DNA of 38,227 nucleotides from Helicobacter sp. (GCF_022511165.1 NZ_JAFLSB010000015.1:1-38227); one strand, 5' to 3'. Shown: positions 23,535-32,616, counted from the first letter of the stretch. Numbers and translations: made by a program. The notes: generated by a model not told the origin, from the sequence alone.

Positions 23535-25129
23535 TCTTTTTTTCCTTTTAAAAGCTTTTCTTGCGTGGAGTTTGTTTGTGTTTCTTGCAAGGCAAGATTC
23601 CCCCCTAGAGCTTTAAAAAGCGTAATGAGTGAGAGCATTTCATTTGTTTTTGCGCTATAAAGCTGCGTTTGGAGATTAAAATAAGTATTTTCAAGCCCTA
23701 AAAAATCATTTTTATCAAGCAAGCCACGCGTGTTTTTCGCGCTATTGCCCTCATAAGCCTTTAAGCCTAACTGATAAGCGTTTTGCGTGTTTTCTACTTG
23801 TTGTTTTTTGGATTGCATATCAAAAAGCGCGTTTTCTACTTCGCCTAAAGCTGTGTTAATATTATTTTGCAAAGTCAAAAATGCCTCATTGCTTAATTCT
23901 TTTTGTATAAGATAATTTTGCTTTAAGGAGGTGCGATTAAGCAAGGGAGCGGTAATAGAATTAGCGATTTGAAACACAAGCGAACCAGCAGAATTGCTAC
24001 TGCTATAAAGAAGCTCTCCTATTGAACCATTCAAAGAAATATTAGGAAGACGCGCGGCGTTTGCATTTGTTTGCCTATAAAGTTGAGCGTGGAGAGCATA
24101 AATACTCGCTTGAATATCGGGGCGAGAGAGCAAAATATCACTTGGCATTTTATCGACATAAAAGCTTGCAATATGAGGAAATTGAGGTGAAATGGAGTAT
24201 AAATCAATATTTTGTGCAAGTTCATCGGCACTGATATTAAGCAAAACAAGCAGAGCATTTTTATTTTGCTCAAATGTATAAGCAAGATTTTCGAGGGTAT
24301 TTTTTTGTGCCGTGGTATTTGCCACAAAACCTTGATAAGTATTCACATCAATAAGCCCTAGCTTATATTTTTGTTCGTTAATAGATTCTATTTGCTGCAT
24401 ATTTGCAAGTGTTGCTTTGGCATTATGCAAAGCATAAGCATTATCTCGCAAAGTAAAATATAAACTCGCTACTTGAGCAATAAGAGAAATTTGCGCATAG
24501 GCGAGGTTACTTTGAGCTTGGAGATAGGCTTTTTTACTTGATTGACGCAAGGCATTTAATTTACCAAACAAATCAAACTCCCAACTCATACTCACACTTG
24601 CATTAACTGAATTTGCACCCGGACGCACGATTGTGCTTTGAGAGAGTGTGCGATTATCAATATAGCTTGAATTAATCCCCGCATTGATATTAGGAAACAT
24701 ATTTGCGGTGTTGATTTTCATTTGAGATTGAGCTTGTTTAATACGCGAAACCATTGTCAGCACATCTGTATTTTTCTCAAGCGCAAGATAAAGCAGGCTG
24801 TGGAGCTTTTTATCATCAACTAATGCTATAAATTGTTGCAAACTTAAAGGTTGCTCTTGTTTTTTGACATCATCTGCGGTATTTAAAGATGTGGTTTTTA
24901 AAGATTGAGAACTTCCTGTATCTTTTTTTGTAGCTCCTAGAGAAGCAGAAGGCATAAGAGAAGATTCTATAGAATCTTGCAAAATTGTAACGCTAGAAGG
25001 TGTATGAAAAGATTGAATATTCTTAAATGAGACTGGAATATGCGTTTGTTTTGCATTCTCTTCAAGTGTAGGAATCTGTGTGCTACATCCTACATATACC
25101 ACTACGCTACATAGCCATAACCATTTCAT
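23531..25129 (-). CDS. TolC-like outer-membrane efflux lipoprotein (NodT family)
   Basis: 532 aa from the ATG at 25129, chosen because GAGGAAGTA lies just upstream and the signal peptide then ends VVYVGC, with Cys15 as lipidated residue; a longer frame reaching 25174 adds 15 residues. Residues about 25-95 are Ser/Thr/Lys-rich and poorly conserved. The remainder has the two-fold outer-membrane factor pattern, with VSRIKQAQSQMKINTANMFPNI, SWEFDLFGKLNALRQSS, SRPDIQASIYALHAQ, ARLPNISLNGSIG and LGEVENALFD. It is the first gene of the four-gene efflux operon and supplies the outer-membrane channel. Carrying a dedicated channel in the operon is common in this group. Confidence 0.9.
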   Translation of the reverse strand: MKWLWLCSVVVYVGCSTQIPTLEENAKQTHIPVSFKNIQSFHTPSSVTILQDSIESSLMPSASLGATKKDTGSSQSLKTTSLNTADDVKKQEQPLSLQQFIALVDDKKLHSLLYLALEKNTDVLTMVSRIKQAQSQMKINTANMFPNINAGINSSYIDNRTLSQSTIVRPGANSVNASVSMSWEFDLFGKLNALRQSSKKAYLQAQSNLAYAQISLIAQVASLYFTLRDNAYALHNAKATLANMQQIESINEQKYKLGLIDVNTYQGFVANTTAQKNTLENLAYTFEQNKNALLVLLNISADELAQNIDLYSISPQFPHIASFYVDKMPSDILLSRPDIQASIYALHAQLYRQTNANAARLPNISLNGSIGELLYSSSNSAGSLVFQIANSITAPLLNRTSLKQNYLIQKELSNEAFLTLQNNINTALGEVENALFDMQSKKQQVENTQNAYQLGLKAYEGNSAKNTRGLLDKNDFLGLENTYFNLQTQLYSAKTNEMLSLITLFKALGGNLALQETQTNSTQEKLLKGKKE

Positions 25130-25296
25130 TACTTCCTCTTTTTCGAAACTAAGTGTGCCATAATACAAAAACAAGTGTTAAATTAAAGTGAATTTTAATT
25201 TTTTAATCCTTAGAATCCGCATTTTATTTTACTTCTAAGGTATGTGCTTAGATTTTATAGTATCTTGTATTTTAGGCTTAAAAAGGATTTTAGGTG

Positions 25297-26736
25297 ATGA
25301 CAAAGCATTTTTTTTCTATAGTGGTATGGATAGGAAGTATCATTTTAATAAGTGCTTGTTCGCATCAAAATAATCTGCAAACTTTTAATGGATATTATTA
25401 TGGCGGACAAAATGCTAAAGCCTATAAATACGCAAAATCAAAAGCTGGTAAAAATGGTGATGTCTTGTGGAATCTCCAAGCAAGTGTAAGTGCCTTTAGT
25501 CTCGCTAGAGAGGATAAGGATCTCTTTGGACTTTTAGAGCAAGGCGAGACGCTTTTTAGCAAATATGAGGCAGAGGGGCTTATGGGCGGTGCGTTGGGGA
25601 ATTTTGGCGCGGTGCTTGTGAATGAAAATATCAAAACATATAGAGGCAATATTTATGAAGGCGTGATGTTTAATTACTACAAGGCGTTGTATGCGATGAG
25701 CCAAAATGACTATGCTCGTGCGCGTGTGGAGTTTAACCGCGCTAATGATAGGCAAAGACGCGCCAAAGATTATTTTAGAAAAGATATTCAAAAAGCTCTT
25801 GATGAGCAGTCTCAACAAAATGCTAAAGATAAAACATTAAGCCAAGTTGATGTTTCCTCCTCAAATCGCTCTATCTCTCCTATTTTGCAAAAAGAATATA
25901 GTAATTTGAAAAACTTTCAAGCCTATGAAGGCTTTATTAATCCTGCGGTGAGCTATGTATCTGCTCTCTTTTTTATGACTGAAGGAGATTTTGCTAAGGC
26001 AACAGACCTCTATAAAGAATCCTATGGTATCAATGCGGCACAAGTTATTACTCAAGATTTGCAAGTATTACAAAATCGTAAAAATGGAAAAAACACAACC
26101 TATACTTGGCTCATTATAGAAGATGGCAAAAGTGCCTTTAAAAACGATACTTCAATTAATATTTCCTCTTTTTATGTAAGTAACGATGTCCTTCATATAG
26201 GTATCTCTATACCCACACTTCAAGCAGGAAAAATAGCTGCTCGTAATTATAGCACCCAAAATGAAAGTGGTGAAACTTTCAAAGCCTATGAAATAAGCGA
26301 TTTAGATAGTGTAATTGCATCTGAATTTCAAAAACAACTCCCTTTTATCCTCACACGCGCTATTTCCTCTGCTATACTTAAAGCAAGCACACAAGCAATT
26401 TTGGGCGATAGATTAGGCACTGCAGGGGCATTAGCAGGAATGCTTTATTCTATGGGGACTACAAGCGCAGATGTGCGTATAAGCACTGCCTTGCCTAAAC
26501 GCGTTCTTGCTTTACAGATTCCAAATAATAGCGGACACTTTGTATTCAAAGCCGATGAAACCCCACTCTATAATGTGTATTTTGATTGCCAAAAAAGTGA
26601 GCAATTTCTACAAGAAAAACGCAAAAATAGGGCTAAGGTTATTGTTTTATGCCAAAATTACGATAACATTCTCTACTTTAGAATCAAGGACAACAACCCA
26701 ACATATAGAATCTTAAAAGGAGGCGAAAGTGAATAA
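25297..26736 (+). CDS. COG3014-like lipoprotein with TPR-like region
   Basis: 479 aa. The start is ATG 25297 (a GTG at 25294 is also possible) with AAGGA upstream. The signal peptide ends LISAC, so Cys21 is lipidated. Residues about 40-250 are helical and TPR-like (NYYKALYAMSQNDYARARVEFNRANDR, ALFFMTEGDFAKATDLYKES). Residues about 260-480 are a beta-rich domain ending VYFDCQKSEQF. The overall shape fits the COG3014 family, whose genes often sit next to an LpoB-like gene, as here. C. jejuni has a comparable lipoprotein operon around Cj0089-Cj0091, linked in the literature to adherence, as I recall. The gene overlaps the next by 8 bases. Confidence 0.75.
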   Translation: MTKHFFSIVVWIGSIILISACSHQNNLQTFNGYYYGGQNAKAYKYAKSKAGKNGDVLWNLQASVSAFSLAREDKDLFGLLEQGETLFSKYEAEGLMGGALGNFGAVLVNENIKTYRGNIYEGVMFNYYKALYAMSQNDYARARVEFNRANDRQRRAKDYFRKDIQKALDEQSQQNAKDKTLSQVDVSSSNRSISPILQKEYSNLKNFQAYEGFINPAVSYVSALFFMTEGDFAKATDLYKESYGINAAQVITQDLQVLQNRKNGKNTTYTWLIIEDGKSAFKNDTSINISSFYVSNDVLHIGISIPTLQAGKIAARNYSTQNESGETFKAYEISDLDSVIASEFQKQLPFILTRAISSAILKASTQAILGDRLGTAGALAGMLYSMGTTSADVRISTALPKRVLALQIPNNSGHFVFKADETPLYNVYFDCQKSEQFLQEKRKNRAKVIVLCQNYDNILYFRIKDNNPTYRILKGGESE

Positions 26737-27334
26737 ATGGCTTTTATGTGGTGTGATAGCAGGTGTAGCCTTTATAGCAGGCTGTAGCTCATCACCTAAA
26801 TACATTGACAATGCAGATTCTAAATCCTACACAAGTATGGGGCTTGACTATCACGATCTTGAAAAAGCTGCAGGCGATAGCGTGAAATCTTTACTTAATA
26901 GTGCTTATGTACGCAATCTCTCGCGTTCAGGTAGTCCTAAAGTATTAATGATTTCAGAAGTGATAAATGATACAATGCAAACTATTGATACCGACCAACT
27001 TACTCGCAAAGTAACTCGTGATATGCGCAATAGCGGAAAATTTGCCCTTACACTTGCAGTAGGAAGTAAGAAAGAAAAAGGTATCCAAACAGGGCGCAGT
27101 GTGCGAGATAATGATGAGTTTGACCAACATACAACAATCGAAAAAGGCACACTTCAAGCACCTGAATTCTCTCTATCAGGTAAGATTGTGCAAAAAAATA
27201 CAAAGGTTGGCTCAAAGCAACGCACTGATTATTACTTCCTTCTTACATTGACAAATCTTAAAACCGGACTTGTCGTGTGGGACGATGAAGTCAATATCAT
27301 CAAGCTTGGCTCAAATTCATCTGTGAGCTGGTAA
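26729..27334 (+). CDS. LpoB-like outer-membrane lipoprotein
   Basis: 201 aa, GTG start at 26729 with AAAGGAGG 5 bases upstream, inside the end of the preceding gene. The signal peptide ends FIAGC (Cys19). The core VLMISEVINDTMQTIDTDQLTRKVTRDMRNSGKF and FSLSGKIVQKNTKVGSKQRTDYYFLLTLTNLKTGLVVWDDEV match the LpoB / COG3417 fold. E. coli LpoB activates PBP1b, but whether this member acts on a penicillin-binding protein is not shown. Regulation is probably shared with its three neighbours. Confidence 0.8.
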   Translation: MNKWLLCGVIAGVAFIAGCSSSPKYIDNADSKSYTSMGLDYHDLEKAAGDSVKSLLNSAYVRNLSRSGSPKVLMISEVINDTMQTIDTDQLTRKVTRDMRNSGKFALTLAVGSKKEKGIQTGRSVRDNDEFDQHTTIEKGTLQAPEFSLSGKIVQKNTKVGSKQRTDYYFLLTLTNLKTGLVVWDDEVNIIKLGSNSSVSW

Positions 27335-27370
27335 GCGTAGAATCTTTATCTCAAATCTAAGGAGCAAAAA

Positions 27371-27964
27371 ATGAAAACATACACAAAAGTTCTAGCAGGA
27401 AGCATTGTAGCGGCATTATGTATAGCAGGTTGTGGAAGCAAAGATGACGCCCTAGGAGAAGGTGCAAAAAAAATCGACAAAAAAGCACTTCAAGCTTTAA
27501 GTATTCAAGGTGCGCCAAATTGGGTGCTTAATGGTGGACAAGGCGATATGAGTGCGGTAGGCATTGCAGATATTATTAATGGCGACTTAGGCTATGCACG
27601 CACAGAAGCTCTTGCAGGAGCAAGAGATGAGCTTGCAAGACAAGTGGCAACAGAAGTTGAAGGCGTATATGAGCGCGCAACAGAATCAAGCACAGGAGCT
27701 ACCCCACAAGATGCTCAAATAGCAAAGGCAAGTGCTCAAACAATCCGCCAAAGCGTCTCTCAAACACTAAGTGGCACAAAGCAAACAGATACTTGGATGA
27801 GTAAAGATGCGACTAAGCTCTTTGTACTTATTAAACTTTCTCCCGAGCTTAAGGCAAAGCTTGAAGCAAATGTGAGAAGAGATATTAACAAAAGCTCTCT
27901 TTCAAGTAAAGCAAAACAAAATGCGCTTAGAGAGCTAAGCGGTGCTTTTACTACAAATGAATAA
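27371..27964 (+). CDS. LPP20-family lipoprotein
   Basis: 197 aa. The signal peptide ends LCIAGC (Cys21). The LPP20 domain begins APNWVLNGG near residue 45 and continues with AVGIADIINGDLGYARTEALAGARDELARQVATEVEGVYERATE, then a helical region and TWMSKDATKLFVLIKLS. The H. pylori Lpp20 antigen has the same order: PxWV, GxA, an Ala-rich helix and VFVLVxLD. Good Shine-Dalgarno AAGGAG. It lies 36 bases after the LpoB-like gene. Confidence 0.85.
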   Translation: MKTYTKVLAGSIVAALCIAGCGSKDDALGEGAKKIDKKALQALSIQGAPNWVLNGGQGDMSAVGIADIINGDLGYARTEALAGARDELARQVATEVEGVYERATESSTGATPQDAQIAKASAQTIRQSVSQTLSGTKQTDTWMSKDATKLFVLIKLSPELKAKLEANVRRDINKSSLSSKAKQNALRELSGAFTTNE

Positions 27965-27978
27965 TCGCTAGGGTTGCT

Positions 27979-28896
27979 ATGAGATTATTGCGAGTTGTAA
28001 GCGCCATAGGATTCATTGCCCTATGGGGGATTCTATGGGGAGGGTGTGCTGGCAGCTCTAAGCCACCCTCTTGGTATGGCAAAAATGCAGTAGATGAAAA
28101 AACACTCATTGGTTTTGGTAATGCAAAAAATCTTGAAGTGGCTCAAGCCAATGCCCTCAATGATATTATCACGCAATTACAGGTAGAAGTGAGTTCAAAA
28201 TTTAGCTCTCAAACACAAAGACAGGATTCGCAAATCTCACATAGTTCAAGCAATGAGGTGTATTTAGATAGCAAGGATATTGAGCTAGGCGATGTGCGCT
28301 ACACAAAGAGTGAATTTGAAAATGGACAATTTTATGTCCAAGCTCAAGTTACAAAAAGTGCGCTTATAACACAATTTCAAAAGAAATTTAATACCACCTA
28401 TAACGCGCTTAATCTTACAAATCTAAGCAAATGTAGCACACTCTCAATTAAAGATAAAACGCGTCTTGAAAATGCTTTGAATGATTTAGGACTCTATGGG
28501 CAATTATTACAAACTTTAGGAAGCTCAAGCAAATCTCTAAATAACCTTGAATCTCTTCTCTATTCAAACTCTCCCCTCCCCTCTGCAAGACTCATTATAC
28601 AAAGCAACATAGCAGATGTGAGAATCCACAATGACTTAGCAAAGGAATTAGGAAGTTTCTATCTTATTCAAAATGACGCAGCCCATACTCTTAATGCAAG
28701 GGTGCTTGTCAATAATCCAAATGAAAGAAATGCAAAAATTGATGTCGTCTTTAATATTGTCGATTGTCGCAATAATCCTATTTTCAATACAAATGTAAGC
28801 TATGAGGCAGCTAATACAAAAGATGCTTTCAATTTTGCGCTTAAGCGCGTAAGCGTGCAGCTATACAAGAAAATACAAGAGTGGATAGAAAATTAA
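27979..28896 (+). CDS. LPP20-like lipoprotein with extra C-terminal domain
   Basis: 305 aa. The signal peptide ends LWGGC (Cys23). An LPP20-like domain follows: KPPSWYGKNAVDEKTLIGFGNAKNLEVAQANALNDIITQLQVEVSS, ending VTKSALITQF. A second domain of about 140 residues, with two Cys (KCSTLS and VDCRNN), has no assigned function. It is the last gene of the four-lipoprotein cluster, 14 bases after the previous gene. The family fold is recognised, the function is not. Confidence 0.75.
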   Translation: MRLLRVVSAIGFIALWGILWGGCAGSSKPPSWYGKNAVDEKTLIGFGNAKNLEVAQANALNDIITQLQVEVSSKFSSQTQRQDSQISHSSSNEVYLDSKDIELGDVRYTKSEFENGQFYVQAQVTKSALITQFQKKFNTTYNALNLTNLSKCSTLSIKDKTRLENALNDLGLYGQLLQTLGSSSKSLNNLESLLYSNSPLPSARLIIQSNIADVRIHNDLAKELGSFYLIQNDAAHTLNARVLVNNPNERNAKIDVVFNIVDCRNNPIFNTNVSYEAANTKDAFNFALKRVSVQLYKKIQEWIEN

Positions 28897-28954
28897 GCCT
28901 AACCCAAAGCAAACATTAAATCAGACTCTCAAGCTTAAAAAGAAGGAGTAAAAT

Positions 28955-30079
28955 GTGAAGATTCTCATTGTACTTAAAGATATTACAGAAAGTGGAGGGG
29001 GTGAACGTGTAGCCATAAATCTTGCCAATGCCTTTATGGAGCAAGGCTTTGAAGTAGAAGTATTAAGCTTTTTTAAGCTCAATACAAATCTCTCTTTTGC
29101 TCTTACTCCACGTATTCATATCACCTATCTCTCCTCCCTCTCGCCAAAAACAAAAAATATCTTTTTAAAACTTTTTTGCAAGAGCGTATATCGCTATTAC
29201 CTATGCAAAAAGGCTCATTCATATATACTGAAATCCAAGCCTAGTATGGTATTAGCAAATGATGGGTGGTTTATCCCTCCTAATCTATTTGATAATGCAC
29301 TTTATCTACGTCTGTGGCATTTAAATGCACCCAAAAAGATTTCACAAAGAAAGCGCGATATTTTTGCTCTTTTCCACACCCTCATTATTCTCTCTACCAA
29401 AGAATTGCCTCTATGGCAAAGCTATCATAAAGATGTGCGTGTGATTGCTAATTTTTTGCCTTTTATCCCCACAGCCCAAACAGATATATCACAAAAAAGA
29501 ATCGTATCGATTGGGAGAATGGATAGGGGCGACCAAAAAGGCTTTTTGCGTTTAATTGATATTTGGGCTTTAGTGCAACAATCTCTCCATAAATCTAAGC
29601 AACAATTTTCCTCCAACTTCCCTTCTTCTTTATTAGATTCGTGGCAGCTTATTATCGTAGGTGAAGGTGAACTTAAAAGCGAGATAGAATCTAAAATAAA
29701 AGCCCTTCATTTAGAAGATTCTATACTTTTAAAGCCTTTTACAAAAGAGATTGAAAAGGAATATCTCAATGCAAGTATTTATGCGATGACTTCTCTTTTT
29801 GAGGGATTTGGTATGGTATTAGTAGAGGCAAGTTCCTATGCTCTGCCTTGCATTGCCTTTGATGTTAAAACAGGACCAAGCGATATTATAGAGCACAAGA
29901 AAAGCGGATATTTAATAGAGGATAATGATTTGCAAGGCTATGCGAATGCGCTAATAGAGCTAATGAGCGATGAAAATAGACGTGAAGAAATGGGCAAATA
30001 TGCGAAGCAAAGAGTGAAAGAGAGCTTTAGCAAAGAGGCAATTATGCCATTGTGGGAGGAGGTGTTTAAACACAAATAA
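28955..30079 (+). CDS. Glycosyltransferase family 4 (GT-B)
   Basis: 374 aa. GTG start at 28955 with AAGGAG 6 bases upstream; the overlapping ATG at 28953 is followed directly by a stop. The N-terminal half has the acceptor-side loop TESGGGERVAINLANAF. The C-terminal half has SIGRMDRGDQKGFLRLIDIWALV, IVGEGELKSEIESKI and the nucleotide-sugar motif FEGFGMVLVEASSYALPCIAFDVKTGPSDII, the EX7E region of GT4. It probably acts on a surface polysaccharide or lipooligosaccharide. Sugar and acceptor are unknown. It is followed by the GT2 gene after 56 bases. Confidence 0.88.
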   Translation: MKILIVLKDITESGGGERVAINLANAFMEQGFEVEVLSFFKLNTNLSFALTPRIHITYLSSLSPKTKNIFLKLFCKSVYRYYLCKKAHSYILKSKPSMVLANDGWFIPPNLFDNALYLRLWHLNAPKKISQRKRDIFALFHTLIILSTKELPLWQSYHKDVRVIANFLPFIPTAQTDISQKRIVSIGRMDRGDQKGFLRLIDIWALVQQSLHKSKQQFSSNFPSSLLDSWQLIIVGEGELKSEIESKIKALHLEDSILLKPFTKEIEKEYLNASIYAMTSLFEGFGMVLVEASSYALPCIAFDVKTGPSDIIEHKKSGYLIEDNDLQGYANALIELMSDENRREEMGKYAKQRVKESFSKEAIMPLWEEVFKHK

Positions 30080-30135
30080 GCACAAATAATACAAACGACA
30101 CATAATGCAAAAATAAAAAACGGAGGAAAGAGAAA

Positions 30136-31207
30136 ATGGAGCAAACAAGAGCAATAGCAGAAAAAGAGATAATGTTTTATATCATTATCCCTATATACAA
30201 TGTGGAGCAGTATCTCAAAAAATGCTTAGATTCACTACTCAATCAAAGTTATAGCAAGTGGGTGGCAGTTTTGATTAATGATGGTAGCACGGATTCAAGT
30301 GGAACTATCGCCCAAGAATACACCAGCAAAGACACTCGTTTTATTCTTTTAAATCAAACAAATCAAGGACTATCAACGGCGCGTAATGCGGGATTAGAGA
30401 TGGTAAAAAATCTCCTTGCTTCTACTACTCCCCCCCCCATTGCAATATTTACATTATATTCGCTTTGTGGATTCTGATGATTATTTACAAGAGTACGCAT
30501 TAGAGCATAGTGCTTTATTACTGATGCGCCACGATATAGATGTGGCTATGTATAGTGTATTTATCGCAAGAGATGCTAGCAGTTATGCGCAAGTAGAGTT
30601 TGATTGGCAGGTGTTTCCTCCTCATATTGAGGGGCTTTATACACCTATAGATTTAATTAACGCACTTGGAGGGTATGCGATGATAACTTCAGCAGGAGGA
30701 TTTGTCGGTAAAGCTTCCTTGATTTTTGAGCACAACATCACTTTCATTCCTCATATTCTCTATGAAGATATTGCTTTTGTTACACAGGCTATTATGTGCT
30801 GTAAAAATCTTTATATAAGTCGTGAGCCAGTCTATAACTACCTGCTTAATCCCCTCTCTATAAGTAACACACCTATGACAAGAAAAAAGCAAATCCAATC
30901 AACTTATAGCTATTTTATGACTTTGCAGACTTTTGTGCAGTTTTTTAAAGAACAAGAAAATCCCGTGATGAAAGAGTATTTTTATCGCGCTTGTGTGGAT
31001 ACTTGCAAAAAAATAACCAAAACCTTGCAGTTTGTAGGTTATGTTAAAGAACTTGGCTTTAGCAAAAAAGATTTACTATCTCTTTTGCCTCAATTTAATA
31101 TAAAAGGAAAAACATATTTTTGTTGCCTTTTCCCTAGAATCTATGGTTTTCCCAAAAGGGTGCGTTTGGCATTGCAGCGGTGTATTTTGTCATTATCATC
31201 GCTGTAA
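30136..31207 (+). pseudogene. Glycosyltransferase family 2, phase-variable, off in this sequence (C9 tract)
   Basis: The N-terminal part shows the GT2 start FYIIIPIYNVEQYLKKCLDSLL, INDGSTDSSG and GLSTARNAGLE. At 30430-30438 a run of nine C follows. In the present sequence the frame then ends at 30477 after 113 residues. With eight C it would continue as PPPLQYLHYIRFVDSDDYL, including the DxD metal-binding motif, to 31207, giving 356 aa. The second half has the GT2 acceptor region YEDIAFVTQAIM. GGAGG lies 9 bases before ATG 30136. This is the usual layout of a contingency locus in Helicobacter and Campylobacter surface-sugar genes. Only the tract length separates on and off; no other damage is visible. 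Confidence 0.88.
30430..30438 (+). repeat. Poly-C tract (C9), likely phase-variation switch
   Basis: Nine consecutive C within the GT2 coding region. C8 (or C5, C11) restores one frame across the gene; C9 stops after 113 residues. Slipped-strand mispairing at such tracts is the known switch mechanism in this group. Confidence 0.9.
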
Positions 31208-31215
31208 GTAATTAT

Positions 31216-31229
31216 GGAACACTACTTGC
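31216..31229 (+). promoter_or_regulatory. Sigma54 (-24/-12) promoter of the FlgP-like gene
   Basis: TGGAAC, five bases, TTGCT places GG at 31216-31217 and GC at 31228-31229, with exactly the 10 bases between them that RpoN needs. The start of transcription would be near 31241, about 26 bases before the ATG. RpoN with FlgR controls middle flagellar genes in Helicobacter and Campylobacter. Confidence 0.75.
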
Positions 31230-31266
31230 TTTTAGTTTTTTTGAAATTTAATTCAAAGGACTGAAT

Positions 31267-31968
31267 ATGAAAAGTAATGTGCTTAAAAGTTCAATTGTTG
31301 CAGGTTTTGCTGTATTTACATTAGGTGGTTGCGGAAGCGGCTTATTTGATGTGGGCGATAATTCAAATGCAAATGGTTTAGTGCCTCCAAGTGCGAGCAA
31401 TCAACCTATGTATGCGCCTATCCAAGCGCCTACTTATCCGCCAATGCCCGGATATAATACAAATCCAAATCTTCTCCCTAAATCTGCAGGCAATCAAAAA
31501 GTCAATACACTTGTGGTAGAGAAGGTTGAGCTTCCGGGATTAAATAGAGATAATTTAGAGCCAAAGTTTGATAGAGATGATGAGTATATCGGGCGAGGAA
31601 GCACAAATATTCCTAATTCTCCAATGCTTACCCCTGAAAATGAAATTACTTTAAGTGCGGTAGGCATAGGAGTTTCACCTGAAAACTCTCTCTCTCCATC
31701 ACAGGCTTTTGCTATGGCAAAACGAGCGGCGATTGTCGATGCGTATAGACAAATTGGCGAAAAGATGTATGGGATTAGAGTAAATGCACAAGATACAGTG
31801 CGTGATATGATGCTCCAAAGCTCAACTATCAAAACAAAGGTGCAAGCTCTTATCCGCAATGCTGAAGTGCTTGAAACCGTATATAAAGATGGTTTATGCC
31901 AAGTGAATATGGAACTCAAACTCGATGGCAGAATTTGGCATAGAGTTCTTTCTAATGCACGAGCCTAA
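31267..31968 (+). CDS. flgP: FlgP-like LPP20-domain flagellar lipoprotein
   Basis: 233 aa. The signal peptide ends TLGGC (Cys22). A Pro/Asn-rich linker covers residues about 30-130. The LPP20-type domain follows: ITLSAVGIGVSPENSLSPSQAFAMAKRAAIVDAYRQIGEKMYGIRVNAQDTVRDMMLQSSTIKTKV, then ETVYKDGLCQVNMELKLDG. In C. jejuni FlgP is an outer-membrane lipoprotein that forms the basal disk around the flagellar motor and is RpoN-dependent; the sigma54 promoter here agrees. The FlgP name rests on domain pattern and promoter, since LPP20 proteins form a broad family. The N-terminal linker is longer than in C. jejuni FlgP, about 170 aa, as I recall. It is probably co-transcribed with the next lipoprotein gene. 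Confidence 0.7.
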   Translation: MKSNVLKSSIVAGFAVFTLGGCGSGLFDVGDNSNANGLVPPSASNQPMYAPIQAPTYPPMPGYNTNPNLLPKSAGNQKVNTLVVEKVELPGLNRDNLEPKFDRDDEYIGRGSTNIPNSPMLTPENEITLSAVGIGVSPENSLSPSQAFAMAKRAAIVDAYRQIGEKMYGIRVNAQDTVRDMMLQSSTIKTKVQALIRNAEVLETVYKDGLCQVNMELKLDGRIWHRVLSNARA

Positions 31969-31985
31969 TTAGAGCAAAATAAGTA

Positions 31986-32546
31986 ATGTTTGGTATTTTT
32001 AAGCGATTATTTTTAGGAGGTAGCTTTGCGCTACTTCCTTTTTTGTTTGCTTCGTGTGCGTGGTTTAATAATAGCTTTCAGCACCCTGATTCAAATCCTA
32101 ATGATGTTGTGCTTGAGCCTACAAAATTTAAGATTCTCCTTATTGACACTCCGCGTGTGAAATTTTATGATTTTGCTTCACTTAGATATAATCAATCCAA
32201 TAAAAATCTCACTATTGAGCTTTATAAACTCGGCAAGCCCATTAGTAAGATTCTTATCACTAAAAAAGATGTTTGTATGGGCAAGGATTGCACTTCAAAG
32301 TGGATTGCTACGCGTGCGTTTTTTGGCGAGGTGAGCTATCCTAATTTGTTTAATGATATTTTGGCAGCACACGATATTTTTGATGGCGAGGGCAAGCGTG
32401 TAAGCAATGATGGCGCATTCGTGCAATGGTTTGTGCGAGGTGGGCAGGAATTTTACTATGAACGCAGCAAAAATAAAGTGCTTTTTAAGAATCTTACAAT
32501 GGGCATTACCATTGGCGTTGAAGATTATATTTTGCCAAAAAATTAA
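31986..32546 (+). CDS. Lipoprotein of unknown function downstream of the FlgP-like gene
   Basis: 186 aa. The signal peptide ends LFASC (Cys24). The mature part is mixed alpha/beta with KFKILLIDTPRVKFYDFASLRY, an internal Cys pair (DVCMGKDC) that may form a disulfide, and a C-terminal RGGQEFYYERSKNKVLFKNL. It lies 17 bases after flgP and has a weak Shine-Dalgarno. Position suggests a role in the flagellar outer-membrane complex, such as FlgQ, but I cannot recognise the family from sequence. Confidence 0.75.
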   Translation: MFGIFKRLFLGGSFALLPFLFASCAWFNNSFQHPDSNPNDVVLEPTKFKILLIDTPRVKFYDFASLRYNQSNKNLTIELYKLGKPISKILITKKDVCMGKDCTSKWIATRAFFGEVSYPNLFNDILAAHDIFDGEGKRVSNDGAFVQWFVRGGQEFYYERSKNKVLFKNLTMGITIGVEDYILPKN

Positions 32547-32576
32547 GGCATTAAAGTTTTCTTAGCGATTTTTAGA

Positions 32577-32582
32577 TACAAT
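32577..32582 (+). promoter_or_regulatory. -10 box of argF
   Basis: TACAAT within TTTTAGATACAAT lies 34 bases before the argF ATG and predicts a transcript start near 32589. It separates the argF cluster from the lipoprotein gene that ends at 32546. Confidence 0.45.
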
Positions 32583-32616
32583 CGCGCTTTTATCTCCTTT
32601 GGTATGGGCAGGAAAG

